A stretch of DNA of 64,000 nt from Actinoplanes lutulentus. Its GTDB lineage: Bacteria; Actinomycetota; Actinomycetes; Mycobacteriales; Micromonosporaceae. The notes beneath the pieces were generated by a model. The model did no database searches. It worked only from the letters and a program-made list of their open reading frames with translations, and was not told the origin of the DNA. The stretch lies in the NCBI RefSeq assembly GCF_003259845.1, contig NZ_QLMJ01000002.1, positions 372,001 to 436,000 on the forward strand, in the 5' to 3' direction. Positions 24,671 to 33,160 of the stretch are shown here, one piece after another; position 1 is the first letter of the stretch; every line of letters starts with the position of its first letter. The translations under genes and the position numbers were made by a program.

Positions 24671-24708
24671 TGGAGTCCTGTGGGTGTCAGAGCACCTACA
24701 GGACTCCA
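24671..24708. terminator. Strong hairpin in the convergent spacer
   Basis: 16-bp arms (24671-24686 and 24693-24708), one G-T pair, 6-nt loop. It probably acts as a two-way terminator between araD and the convergent hypothetical gene. Confidence 0.6.
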
Positions 24709-24816
24709 AGATTGCGCCCGGGGCTGCGGCGCTTGCGTGAAGCGCTCACCGTCCGTGACGGCTCGGCGCGACGAGTGGCGCCCGGCGAGCGTCTTGGGCA
24801 CCGCTGGGCCCCGGTA

Positions 24817-24847
24817 GGTCGGAAATCGCTCAAGATCCCGAGGGGCG
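24817..24847. repeat. 31-bp direct repeat, copy 2
   Basis: Second copy of the repeat at 24579-24609. It overlaps the stop codon and last codons of the minus-strand gene at 24830. Confidence 0.7.
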
Positions 24848-25405
24848 ACGCGCATTGGGGCGGGCGCCCGGCTGGGCCGCGCTGCCGGGTGAGCGGTTGC
24901 CGCGAGCGGGCTCAGCGCGCGCCGGCGATTTTTGGGTCGGCGAGGTCTGCGCGGGCGAACTCTGGGCTGGCGGGGTGCGCCCTGGGGCGGTGCGTGAGGG
25001 TTGGGGGCTGGCGTTGGACTTTGGTGGGGCGCCCGCGGTGCGGGGCATGTTCGGCATGGCGTCGCGGGGGCGGGGGATCGGGGTGCCCGGGACCGCCGGC
25101 TGGTTACGCCAGGTGAAGCGGACGCCGCTGAGCACCACCGTGTCGCCGGCCGGGCACAGGCCTGACTCCCGCTTGTCGGCGTTGTCGTCGTGTCCGTAAC
25201 TGATCATCAGGCTGGTGTCCGCCGCGGCGGTCGTGGTGTGCACTGCCCAGACTTCGCCGTACCCGGTCAGGCCGGTGCCGCCCGCGGTGAGGACGGTCGC
25301 CCGGCCGCGCAGGGGCACGGCTAGCTCGCGACCGGTGGCGTCCAGGATGTGCAGGGTGCCCGAGAGGCGCGGGTTCTTACGGCGGCCGAGCCATCTGTTG
25401 GTCAC
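24830..25405 (-). CDS. Hypothetical protein with basic Pro/Ala-rich tail
   Basis: 191 aa from GTG 25405, which has AGGTGG upstream; the frame is open further but the extension lacks character. The first 90 residues could form a small beta domain ('RLSGTLHILDATGRELAVPLRGRATVLTAGGTGLTGYGEVWAVHTT...GDTVVLSGVRFTW'). The rest is disordered, rich in Pro, Ser, Ala and Arg with 'PAQSSPAQTSPTQKSPA' repeats. I do not recognise the family. The last codons sit in a DNA repeat, so the C-terminus may have been altered by repeat insertion. Confidence 0.55.
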   Translation of the reverse strand: MTNRWLGRRKNPRLSGTLHILDATGRELAVPLRGRATVLTAGGTGLTGYGEVWAVHTTTAAADTSLMISYGHDDNADKRESGLCPAGDTVVLSGVRFTWRNQPAVPGTPIPRPRDAMPNMPRTAGAPPKSNASPQPSRTAPGRTPPAQSSPAQTSPTQKSPARAEPARGNRSPGSAAQPGARPNARRPSGS

Positions 25406-25583
25406 CGGCTGCTCACCACCTGAGTCGTGTCGTCGTCGAGCACCTTCCGGACTGTAACGGCCCGCCGGGCCGGGTGCCGGTTCCGTCACCGGTGCGGGTG
25501 AGTGCACCCCCGCCGAAGTGCCTGGTCGGGGGAGTGCTCGGCGCGGACTGCCAGATCTTGGACACCTCCGTGCTCACGATGCG

Positions 25584-26786
25584 TCATGAGGATCGGGTCG
25601 GCGCGGAACCCGGCCCCGGCGGCGCGGAACCCGGCAGTGCGGAACCCGCCCTGGGCGGCGCGGAACTCGCCCGCGGCACCAGCGACGGCGCCACCACCAC
25701 GTCCTCCGGCGGGGCGTCGCCGGGCCGTCCCATGTGGCGCAGCAGCAGGGCCAGCGCGCGCCGGCCGAGCTCGGCGAAGTCCTGGTGCACCGTGGTCAGC
25801 GGGGGCAGGAAGAACCCCGAGTCGGGCATGTCGTCGAACCCGACGACGCTGACGTCCTCGGGTACCCGGCGGCCGGCCTCCTGCAGGGCGCGCAGCACAC
25901 CCAGGGCGATCCGGTCGTTGGAGCAGAACACCGCGGTCACCGAGTGGTCGGCGGCGAGGCGGCGGCCCTGTTCGTACCCGGCGGCCGCGTCCCACCAGCC
26001 GGAGGTGACCGGCGGGACGACCGCGCCGGCCGCGTACAGCGTCTCGCGCCAGCCCTCCACCCGGGCCTGTGACTCCGGCCAGTCCGGTGGGCCGGCGGCG
26101 TGGTGGACCGTGGCATGGCCGAGATCCAGCAGGTGGCGGGTGGCCAGGCGAGCCCCGGCCGCGTTGTCCACGCGTACGGTCGGGAATGGTTCTTCGGGAG
26201 TGCTGCCGCCGTGCGGCGAGGCGATCGGGCCCGCGCCGCCGACCGCGACGCAGGCGAGGCCGCCGGGAGCATGGGTCAGGGCGGTGATCACCGAGGCTTT
26301 CGGCGCGATCGCGATGATGCCGTCGACGTCGTGCTGGGCGAGCCGGTCGACCGCCTCCAGCACCGGGCGATGCTCCAGGTCGCGGACCGTGGCCACGCTG
26401 ACCAGGTAACCGGCGGCGCGGGCGGCGCTCTCGATGCCGTACAGCATGGATTCGGGACCGAAGAGCGTGGTCTCGAATCCGATGATGCCGAGGGTGTGCG
26501 ACTCGCGGGTGGCGAGAGTGCGAGCCGCCAGGTTGCGGCGGTAGTTGAGCGAGCGCATCGCGGCCAGCACGCGTTCGCGGGTCTCGGCGCGCACGTTGGG
26601 ATGTTCGTTGATCACCCGCGAGACCGTCTGGTGGGACACCCCCGCGAGTTTCGCGACGTCCCGCATGACGGTGCCGCGTTCCTTGCCGGAGCGGATCTCC
26701 CGCCGGGCACGCGGGGCTCTCAGCTCGGCTGCGGATCGCTGCTCAGCTGCGGGTTCCGGACCCGGCGCCGGTGGTGGAGTCGCCAT
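25584..26786 (-). CDS. LacI family repressor, probable regulator of the arabinose transporter operon
   Basis: A 400-aa regulator with an unusual Pro/Ala/Arg-rich extension of about 38 residues before the helix-turn-helix ('MRDVAKLAGVSHQTVSRVINEHPNVRAETRERVLAAMRSLNYRRN'). The sugar-binding core is standard: 'TLGIIGFETT', 'DGIIAIAPKAS', 'FCSNDRIALGVLRALQEAGRRVPEDVSVVGFDDM'. The C-terminus is a disordered 'SAPPRAGSALPGSAPPG' tail. It is divergent from the sugar ABC operon, and two sites sharing AACGGTAACA lie between them. L-arabinose or a related pentose as effector is inferred from the neighbouring araA and araD. Confidence 0.92.
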   Translation of the reverse strand: MATPPPAPGPEPAAEQRSAAELRAPRARREIRSGKERGTVMRDVAKLAGVSHQTVSRVINEHPNVRAETRERVLAAMRSLNYRRNLAARTLATRESHTLGIIGFETTLFGPESMLYGIESAARAAGYLVSVATVRDLEHRPVLEAVDRLAQHDVDGIIAIAPKASVITALTHAPGGLACVAVGGAGPIASPHGGSTPEEPFPTVRVDNAAGARLATRHLLDLGHATVHHAAGPPDWPESQARVEGWRETLYAAGAVVPPVTSGWWDAAAGYEQGRRLAADHSVTAVFCSNDRIALGVLRALQEAGRRVPEDVSVVGFDDMPDSGFFLPPLTTVHQDFAELGRRALALLLRHMGRPGDAPPEDVVVAPSLVPRASSAPPRAGSALPGSAPPGPGSAPTRSS

Positions 26787-26872
26787 TGGACGATATCTAG
26801 CAGGTGACCGGGTGATGACCCTGGGCGATACAGCCGTTCTTGCAATCTAGCTGAAACAAAGATCGGGATCTC

Positions 26873-26900
26873 TTGACGAGCACGTTGAGAACGGTAACAC
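26873..26900 (+). promoter_or_regulatory. Candidate promoter of the arabinose ABC-araA operon
   Basis: TTGACG at 26873-26878 and TAACAC at 26895-26900, 16 bp apart. The -10 region is covered by the first LacI-type operator. Confidence 0.5.
26886..26899. promoter_or_regulatory. LacI operator candidate O1
   Basis: TGAGAACGGTAACA. The right half is identical to O2 and the left half is degenerate. It overlaps the candidate -10 box. Confidence 0.55.
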
Positions 26901-26984
26901 TCACGAAACGCAAGCTGTGACGCCCGTCGCAGCTAACTGAACATCCTCGCGGTCAAGGCACGTGATGCCGACCGTTGATCGTTT

Positions 26985-26998
26985 TGTTAACGGTAACA
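26985..26998. promoter_or_regulatory. LacI operator candidate O2
   Basis: TGTTAACGGTAACA, symmetric at all but two positions, 14 bp before the binding-protein start. Its centre is 99 bp from that of O1, so DNA looping by a LacI tetramer or dimer pair is possible. Confidence 0.65.
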
Positions 26999-27014
26999 GT
27001 TTCAGGAGGTTATG

Positions 27015-28001
27015 GTGCGCAGGAACTGGTCCGCGGCTGCTCTGACAGGCGTCCTGGCGGTCTCCGTGCTCGCCGGTTGTGGCGGCGGCGGCGACGACGC
27101 CGGCTCGGACAGCGGCAGCGACGGCAAGATCACTCTTGGTTTCTCTCAGGTCGGCGCCGAAAGCGGATGGCGTACCGCGAACACCAAGTCCATCCAGGAG
27201 TCGGCCGCCTCGGCCGGCATCGACCTGAAGTTCTCCGACGCCCAGGGCAAGCAGGAGAACCAGATCTCGGCGATCCGCAACTTCATCACGCAGAAGGTCG
27301 ACGTCATCGCCTTCTCGCCGGTGGTCACCTCCGGCTGGGACGCGGTGCTCAAGGAGGCCAAGGACGCCGGCATCCCGGTGATCCTGACCGACCGCGCGGT
27401 CGACTCGCAGGACACCTCGCTCTACAAGACCTTCATCGGCTCGGACTTCATCGTCGAGGGCGAGAAGGCCGGCGACTGGCTGGTCAAGGAGTACGAGGGC
27501 AAGACCGAGCCGGTCAACATCGTGGAGCTGCAGGGCACCACGGGCTCCGCTCCGGCGCTCGACCGCCAGAAGGGCTTCGCCGAGAAGATCGCGGCGAACC
27601 CGAACTTCAAGATCGTGAAGTCGCAGACCGGTGACTTCAAGCGTGCCGACGGCAAGACTGTGATGGAGACCTTCCTCCAGTCCACCCCCGACATCGACGT
27701 GCTCTACGCGCACAACGACGACATGGGTCTCGGCGCCATCGAGGCGATCGAAGCGGCCGGCAAGAAGCCCGGCACCGACATCAAGATCATCACGGTGGAC
27801 GCGGTCAAGGACGGCATGACGGCGCTGTCCGAAGGCAAGATCAACTTCATCGTGGAGTGCAGCCCGCTCCTCGGCCCGCAGCTGATGGACCTGGTCAAGA
27901 AGGTCGACGCCGGTGAGGAGATCCCGACCCGGGTGCTCACCGAGGAGACCACCTTCACCCAGGCGCAGGCCAAGGAAGCCCTGCCCACCCGCCAGTACTG
28001 A
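27015..28001 (+). CDS. Sugar ABC transporter substrate-binding lipoprotein (YtfQ-like)
   Basis: About 328 aa. GTG 27015 is preferred over ATG 27012 because AGGAGG sits 5 nt upstream, while it is only 2 nt from the ATG. The signal peptide ends in lipobox LAG-C. The mature part is a periplasmic-binding type I fold: 'LGFSQVGAESGWRTANTKSI', 'FITQKVDVIAFSPVVTSGWDAVLKEAKDAGIPVILTDRAV', 'LQGTTGSAPALDRQKGF' and 'HNDDMGLGAIEAIEAAGKKPG'. This matches the YtfQ (galactofuranose) group, but synteny with araA points to L-arabinose as substrate. A GC-rich hairpin directly follows the stop. Confidence 0.93.
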   Translation: MRRNWSAAALTGVLAVSVLAGCGGGGDDAGSDSGSDGKITLGFSQVGAESGWRTANTKSIQESAASAGIDLKFSDAQGKQENQISAIRNFITQKVDVIAFSPVVTSGWDAVLKEAKDAGIPVILTDRAVDSQDTSLYKTFIGSDFIVEGEKAGDWLVKEYEGKTEPVNIVELQGTTGSAPALDRQKGFAEKIAANPNFKIVKSQTGDFKRADGKTVMETFLQSTPDIDVLYAHNDDMGLGAIEAIEAAGKKPGTDIKIITVDAVKDGMTALSEGKINFIVECSPLLGPQLMDLVKKVDAGEEIPTRVLTEETTFTQAQAKEALPTRQY

Positions 28002-28018
28002 TCGATCGATCCGTCAGC

Positions 28019-28041
28019 GCCCCGGCCGGCCCGGCCGGGGC
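28019..28041 (+). terminator. Intercistronic GC-rich hairpin after the binding-protein gene
   Basis: GCCCCGGCC pairs with GGCCGGGGC around a 5-nt loop (up to 11 bp if extended). It lies between the binding-protein and ATPase genes. It is probably a partial terminator or 3'-end stabiliser that raises binding-protein mRNA over the rest of the operon. Confidence 0.6.
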
Positions 28042-28068
28042 ACTGCGGAGCTTCGAAACGGAGCACGA

Positions 28069-29595
28069 ATGGGCGAGCAGTCCCTGGTCCTCGAGATGAC
28101 CGGGATCCGAAAGGTCTTCCCCGGCGTCGTCGCACTCGACGGCGTCGATTTCCGGCTGTTCCCGGGCGAGGTCCATGCCCTCATGGGCGAGAACGGCGCC
28201 GGGAAATCCACCCTGATCAAGGTGCTGACCGGGGTCTACACGATCGACGGCGGCGAGGTACGGCTGGGCGGCGAGGTCGTGCACATCAACGGCCCGCTCC
28301 AGGCTCAGCAGGCCGGCATCAGCACCGTTTACCAGGAGGTCAACCTCTGCACCAACCTCTCGGTCGCGGAGAACATCTTCATCGGGCGTGAGCCGCGCAA
28401 GTTCGGCCGGATCCAGTGGGGCCTGATGCGGCGGCGCGCGAGCGAGCTGCTCGCCCGGCTCGACCTGGACATCGACGTGTCGGCCCCGCTGAACACGTAC
28501 TCCCTCGCGATCCAGCAGATGGTCGCGATCGCGCGCGCGGTCGACATCTCCGCGCGCGTGCTGATCCTCGACGAGCCGACGTCCAGCCTGGACACCTCCG
28601 AGGTGGCGCAGCTCTTCGCCGTCATCCGCCGGCTCAAGGCGGACGGCGTGGCGATCCTCTTCGTCTCGCACTTCCTCGACCAGATCTACGAGGTCTCCGA
28701 CCGGCTCACCGTTCTGCGTAACGGTCAGCTGATCGGCGAGTTCAAGACCGAAGAGCTTCCCCAGGTACGCCTTGTCGAGAAGATGATCGGCAAGGAGCTC
28801 GCAGCCCTGGAGTCCCTGGAGGACAAGGCCCAGCGCACCCGCGAGAAGGTGGCCGAGGCCGAGCCGATCCTGCAGGCCAAGGAGCTCGGCCGGACCGGTG
28901 CGATCGCCCCGTTCAACCTGACGATCCACGCCGGCGAGGTTGTCGGGCTGGCCGGGTTGCTCGGGTCCGGGCGTACCGAATTGGCTCGGTTGTTGTTCGG
29001 CGCCGACAAGCCGGACAGCGGTGAGCTGCTGCTGGAGGGCAAGCAGGTCAATCTGCGTGACCCGCAGGTGGCGATGAAGCGCGGCATCGCGTTCTCCTCG
29101 GAGAACCGCCGCACCGAGGGCATCATCGGCGAGCTCAGCGTCCGGGAGAACATCATCCTGGCGATGCAGGCCTCCCGGGGCTGGACCCGCCCGATCCCGC
29201 GCCGCAAGCAGGACGAGATCGTCGAGAAGTACATCAAGGCGCTGCAGATCCGGCCGGCCGATCCGGAACGCCCGGTGCGCAACCTGTCCGGCGGCAACCA
29301 GCAGAAAGTGCTGCTGGCCCGCTGGCTGATCACCGAGCCCCGGCTGCTGATCATCGACGAGCCGACCCGTGGCATCGACGTCGGCGCCAAGGCGGAGATC
29401 CAGAAGCTGGTCGCCGAGCTCTCCGACGGCGGCATGGCGGTGCTCTTCGTCAGCGCCGAGCTCGAAGAGGTCCTCCGGCTCAGCCACAAGATCGAGGTGC
29501 TCCGGGACCGCAGGCTGGTCGAGGAGCTGGAGAACACGTCGGACGTCGACGCCGACCGCATCATGCAAACCATCGCCAGCGGAGCGACTTCATGA
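28069..29595 (+). CDS. Sugar ABC transporter ATP-binding protein, two nucleotide-binding domains (YtfR/RbsA-like)
   Basis: 508 aa with two fused ATPase domains. The first has Walker A GENGAGKST, a degenerate signature region 'LAIQQMVAIARAV' and Walker B 'LILDEPTSSLD'. The second has a degenerate P-loop 'GLLGSGRTEL', signature LSGGNQQKV and 'LLIIDEPTRGIDVGAKAEI'. One functional and one degenerate site is the rule for this sugar-transport family. It starts 67 bp after the binding-protein gene with a GAAACGGAG ribosome-binding site, and its stop overlaps the next start (ATGA). Confidence 0.95.
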   Translation: MGEQSLVLEMTGIRKVFPGVVALDGVDFRLFPGEVHALMGENGAGKSTLIKVLTGVYTIDGGEVRLGGEVVHINGPLQAQQAGISTVYQEVNLCTNLSVAENIFIGREPRKFGRIQWGLMRRRASELLARLDLDIDVSAPLNTYSLAIQQMVAIARAVDISARVLILDEPTSSLDTSEVAQLFAVIRRLKADGVAILFVSHFLDQIYEVSDRLTVLRNGQLIGEFKTEELPQVRLVEKMIGKELAALESLEDKAQRTREKVAEAEPILQAKELGRTGAIAPFNLTIHAGEVVGLAGLLGSGRTELARLLFGADKPDSGELLLEGKQVNLRDPQVAMKRGIAFSSENRRTEGIIGELSVRENIILAMQASRGWTRPIPRRKQDEIVEKYIKALQIRPADPERPVRNLSGGNQQKVLLARWLITEPRLLIIDEPTRGIDVGAKAEIQKLVAELSDGGMAVLFVSAELEEVLRLSHKIEVLRDRRLVEELENTSDVDADRIMQTIASGATS

Positions 29596-30602
29596 CCATC
29601 CTCAAGAACAGGTTGTTCTGGCCGGCGGCGATCCTGGTGGCGCTGCTGATCGTCAACGCGTTCACGTCCAACCAGTTCGTCACGGTCCGCGACGGGCACC
29701 TCTTCGGCAGCCTGATCGACATCCTGCGGGGCAGTGCGCCGCTGGTGCTGGTCGCGCTCGGCATGACCCTGGTGATCGCCACCGGCGGCATCGACCTCTC
29801 GGTCGGCTCGGTCATGGCGATCTCCGGCGCTGTCGCGTGTCTGCTGATCAGCGACCTCGGCAACCAGAACAGCGTCGGCTCGGTGCTGCTGATCATCGTG
29901 ATCGCGATCGCGGTGTCGCTGCTGGCCGGCCTCTGGAACGGCGCGCTGGTCGCTCTGGTCGGCATCCAGCCGATCATCGCGACGCTGATCCTGATGGTGG
30001 CCGGCCGGGGCATCGCCCAGCTGATCACCGACGGTCAGATCATCAACGTGCAGTCCGGGCCGTACGCGACGATCGCGACCGGCTTCTTCCTCGCGTTGCC
30101 GGTGGCCTTCCTGATCGCGGTCGCCGCGGTCGTCCTGATCACGTTGCTGACCCGGCGTACCGCGCTGGGCCTGCTGCTGGAGTCGGTGGGCGGCAGCCCG
30201 ACGGCGAGCCGGCTGGCCGGCATCCGGTCCCGGCGGATCACCACGATGGTGTACGTGGTCTCCGGCGGGTTCGCCGGGCTCGCGGGCCTCATCTACAGCG
30301 CGAACATCAAGAGTGCCGACAGCATCTCGGCCGGCAACCTGATCGAGCTGGACGCCATCCTCGCCGTGGTGATCGGTGGCACCGCGCTGATCGGTGGCCG
30401 GTTCTCGATCGCGGGGACCGTGCTCGGCGCCGTCCTGATCCAGGCGCTCGGCGTCACGGTGGTCGCGGTGGGTGTGCCGCCCGAGGCCACGCTGCTGTTC
30501 AAGGCCGTCGTCGTGGTCGCGCTCTGCCTCTCTCAGTCCGCGGCTTTCCGGGAGAAGGTCTTCGGGCGCTTCACGTCGACGCGAACGGAGGCGATCGCAT
30601 GA
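29592..30602 (+). CDS. Sugar ABC transporter permease 1 (YtfT-like)
   Basis: A 336-aa polytopic protein of the AraH/RbsC permease family with eight or more hydrophobic segments. The family motif 'LVLVALGMTLVIATGGIDLSVGSVMAISG' and the loop 'ALGLLLESVGGSPTASRLAGIRSRRITTMVYVVSGGFAGLAGLI' are present. It forms a heteromeric channel with the permease encoded next. Start and stop overlap both neighbours by 4 bp. Confidence 0.94.
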   Translation: MTILKNRLFWPAAILVALLIVNAFTSNQFVTVRDGHLFGSLIDILRGSAPLVLVALGMTLVIATGGIDLSVGSVMAISGAVACLLISDLGNQNSVGSVLLIIVIAIAVSLLAGLWNGALVALVGIQPIIATLILMVAGRGIAQLITDGQIINVQSGPYATIATGFFLALPVAFLIAVAAVVLITLLTRRTALGLLLESVGGSPTASRLAGIRSRRITTMVYVVSGGFAGLAGLIYSANIKSADSISAGNLIELDAILAVVIGGTALIGGRFSIAGTVLGAVLIQALGVTVVAVGVPPEATLLFKAVVVVALCLSQSAAFREKVFGRFTSTRTEAIA

Positions 30603-31624
30603 CGACCATCGACGCGACGCCGGACACCGGCAACAAGAAGGACTCGCCCGCCAACCCGCGCCGGCGGGTCTACCGGCCGAACGCGAAGTACATCCCGATC
30701 CTCTCGACCCTCGCCCTGCTGGTGATCATGTACAGCGGCGCGGTGGCGAACTTCGAGAACTTCGGGCAGCCCAGCGTCGTGGTCAACCTGTTCCGCGACA
30801 ACGCGGTGCTGCTGGTGGTCGCGGTCGGGATGACCTTCGTGATCATCACGGGCGGCATCGACCTGTCGGTCGGCGCGGTCATCTCGCTGACCACCACGCT
30901 GACCGCGACCCTGCTGCAGGGCGGCTGGCCGCCGCTCGTGGTCCTGGTCCTGGTGCTGCTGCTCGGCTCGCTGATCGGCGCCGGACAGGGTGCGGTGATC
31001 CACTACTTCAAGGTGGAGCCGTTCATCGCCACCCTCGCCGGGCTGTTCCTGGCCCGGGGACTGGCGCTGTTCATCAACCAGCAGTCGATCCCGATCCGCG
31101 ACGAGACCTGGAAAGCCATCTCGGAGTACCGGATCCCGCTCGCCGAGGGCGTCGTCACCAAGCCGATCGCCATCGTGGCGCTTGCCGCGGTGCTGATCGC
31201 CGCGGCGGTGCTGGCCTGGACCCGGTTCGGTCGCAACGTCTACGCGATCGGTGGCAGTGCCGACTCCGCGCTGCTCATGGGCCTGCCGGTCGCCCGTACG
31301 CGGATCGCCGTCTACACCCTGAGCGGCTTCTGCGCGGCCCTCGGCGGTGTGCTGTTCAGCATCAACTCGACCTCCGGCTGGGCCCTGCAGGGCAACGGCC
31401 TGGAACTCGACGCGATCGCGGCCTGCGTCATCGGTGGCGTGCTGCTCACCGGCGGATCCGGTTACGTGTTCGGTGCGCTGCTCGGCGTACTGGTCACCGG
31501 CCTGATCCAGACGATCATCATTTTCCAGGGTGACCTGAACGCGGCCTGGACCCGGATCATCGTCGGGGTCCTGCTCTTCGCCTTCATCGTCCTGCAGCGA
31601 CTCGTGACGAGAAAGGTCAAGTAG
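30599..31624 (+). CDS. Sugar ABC transporter permease 2 (YjfF-like)
   Basis: 341 aa, paralogous to permease 1. A basic N-terminal tail of about 40 residues precedes the membrane part. Motifs are 'LLVVAVGMTFVIITGGIDLSVGAVISL', 'FIATLAGLFLARGLALFINQQSIPI' and 'GRNVYAIGGSADSALLMGLPVARTRIAVYTLSGFCAALGG'. Two different permeases with one fused ATPase is the YtfQRT-YjfF layout. The araA gene starts directly after its stop codon, so transporter and isomerase are one transcript. Confidence 0.94.
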   Translation: MTTIDATPDTGNKKDSPANPRRRVYRPNAKYIPILSTLALLVIMYSGAVANFENFGQPSVVVNLFRDNAVLLVVAVGMTFVIITGGIDLSVGAVISLTTTLTATLLQGGWPPLVVLVLVLLLGSLIGAGQGAVIHYFKVEPFIATLAGLFLARGLALFINQQSIPIRDETWKAISEYRIPLAEGVVTKPIAIVALAAVLIAAAVLAWTRFGRNVYAIGGSADSALLMGLPVARTRIAVYTLSGFCAALGGVLFSINSTSGWALQGNGLELDAIAACVIGGVLLTGGSGYVFGALLGVLVTGLIQTIIIFQGDLNAAWTRIIVGVLLFAFIVLQRLVTRKVK

Positions 31625-33106
31625 ATGAGCAACGGGGAAGTCTGGTTCCTGACCGGCAGCCAGGGCCTCTACGGTCCGGAGACCCTCGACCAGGTCGCGT
31701 CGCAGTCCCGGGAGATCGCCGCCCAGCTGGACGCGAGCCTGGACGCCGACGTGGTCTGGCAGCCGGTGCTCACCACGGCCGAGCAGATCCTCGACATCTG
31801 CCGCCGGGCCTCGTCGACGCCCGGCGTGCTCGGCGTGATCACCTGGATGCACACGTTCTCGCCGGCCAAGATGTGGATCGCCGGTCTGGACGCGCTGCGG
31901 GCGCCGCTGCTGCACCTGCACACCCAGCACAACGTGGCACTGCCCTGGGCCGAGATCGACATGGACTTCATGAATCTCAACCAGGCCGCGCACGGTGACC
32001 GGGAGTTCGGGTTCATCGAGACCCGGCTCGGTGTGCCGCGCAAGACGGTGGCCGGGCACGTCAGCAACCCGGCGGTGGTGAAGCGGATCGACACGTGGGT
32101 GCGGGCGGCCCGTGGTTACTCGGCCATGCGCAACCTCAAGCTCGCCCGGTTCGGCGACAACATGCGCGACGTGGCGGTGACCGAGGGGGACAAGGTCGAG
32201 GCGCAGTTGCGCTTCGGGGTCTCGGTCAACACGTACGGGGTCAACGACCTGGTCGCCGTGGTCGACCAGATCGCTGACGAGGATATCGACAAGCTGGTCC
32301 GTGAATATCAGGATATTTACGAGGTTGCCCCCGAGCTGCTCAATGAGCGGCGCGAGTCCCTCCGTTACGGGGCGAGGATTGAACTCGGGCTACGGCAGTT
32401 CCTCACCGAGGGCGGCTTCAAGGCGTTCACCAGCAATTTCGAGGACCTGGGCGGCCTGCGCCAGCTCCCCGGCCTCGCGGTCCAGCGCCTGATGGCCGAT
32501 GGGTACGGGTTCGGTGGCGAGGGCGACTGGAAGACCTCGGTGCTCGTGCACACCCTCAAGGCGATGGCACCCGGCGGCGCGACGTCCTTCATGGAGGACT
32601 ACACGTACGACCTCACGCCGGGCAACGAGGTCATCCTCGGCGCCCACATGCTGGAGGTCTGCCCGTCGATCGCGTCCGGCACGCCGAAGCTGGAGATCCA
32701 CCCGCTCGGCATCGGCGGCCGGGAGGACCCGGTCCGGCTCGTCTTCGACGCCGCGCCCGGCCCGGCGATCGTGCTCGGCCTGGCCGACCTGGGTGAGCGG
32801 TTCCGCCTGGTCGCCAACGAGATCGAGGTGGTTCCGCCGACCGCGCCGCTGCCGAAGCTGCCGGTCGCCCGGGCCGTCTGGAAGCCGGCGCCGTCACTGG
32901 AGACCTCAGCCGAGTGCTGGCTGACCGCGGGCGGCCCGCACCACACGGTGCTGTCGTCGTCGGTCGGCGCCGAGGAGCTGGCGGACCTGGCCGAGATGGC
33001 CGGCACCGAGCTGCTGGTGATCGACTCGGCCACGACATCGCGGTCGTTCACCAAGGAGGTGCGCTGGAACCAGGCGTACCACCGGCTGGCGCGAGGCTTC
33101 CGCTAA
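31625..33106 (+). CDS. araA: L-arabinose isomerase
   Basis: 493 aa, close to the usual 500. It converts L-arabinose to L-ribulose in the cytoplasm. Signature parts are '[21 protein letters not shown]', '[12 protein letters not shown]', '[30 protein letters not shown]' and the manganese ligands in '[10 protein letters not shown]' (Glu), '[10 protein letters not shown]' (Glu), '[11 protein letters not shown]' (His) and '[11 protein letters not shown]' (His). It is the last gene of the ABC operon and starts immediately after the permease stop. Its product should be phosphorylated by AraB, which is not encoded in the window, before AraD acts. Confidence 0.98.
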   Translation: MSNGEVWFLTGSQGLYGPETLDQVASQSREIAAQLDASLDADVVWQPVLTTAEQILDICRRASSTPGVLGVITWMHTFSPAKMWIAGLDALRAPLLHLHTQHNVALPWAEIDMDFMNLNQAAHGDREFGFIETRLGVPRKTVAGHVSNPAVVKRIDTWVRAARGYSAMRNLKLARFGDNMRDVAVTEGDKVEAQLRFGVSVNTYGVNDLVAVVDQIADEDIDKLVREYQDIYEVAPELLNERRESLRYGARIELGLRQFLTEGGFKAFTSNFEDLGGLRQLPGLAVQRLMADGYGFGGEGDWKTSVLVHTLKAMAPGGATSFMEDYTYDLTPGNEVILGAHMLEVCPSIASGTPKLEIHPLGIGGREDPVRLVFDAAPGPAIVLGLADLGERFRLVANEIEVVPPTAPLPKLPVARAVWKPAPSLETSAECWLTAGGPHHTVLSSSVGAEELADLAEMAGTELLVIDSATTSRSFTKEVRWNQAYHRLARGFR

Positions 33107-33128
33107 CCGCTTTTTCACGAGGAACGAC

Positions 33129-33160
33129 GGCCATGCGCTCACCACTCCGGGCGCATGGCC
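33129..33160. terminator. Inverted repeat between araA and the LamG gene
   Basis: GGCCATGCGC and its exact complement, 12 nt apart. It overlaps the last codons of the minus-strand LamG gene and could terminate araA transcription. Confidence 0.55.

Larger units (their letters stand above)
24422..24829. other. Gene-free spacer of about 400 bp full of inverted repeats
   Basis: This is the convergent gap between araD and the hypothetical gene ending at 24830. I see no credible gene. It holds three long hairpins (24438-24487, 24553-24598, 24671-24708) and one copy of a 31-bp direct repeat whose second copy overlaps the end of the next gene. Several arms share the word ATCTTG or its complement CAAGAT. 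Confidence 0.65.

Noticed and set aside
24465-25116. Overlapping short frames in the hairpin cluster after araD
   Set aside because: They span inverted repeats and terminators on both strands and resemble no protein family.
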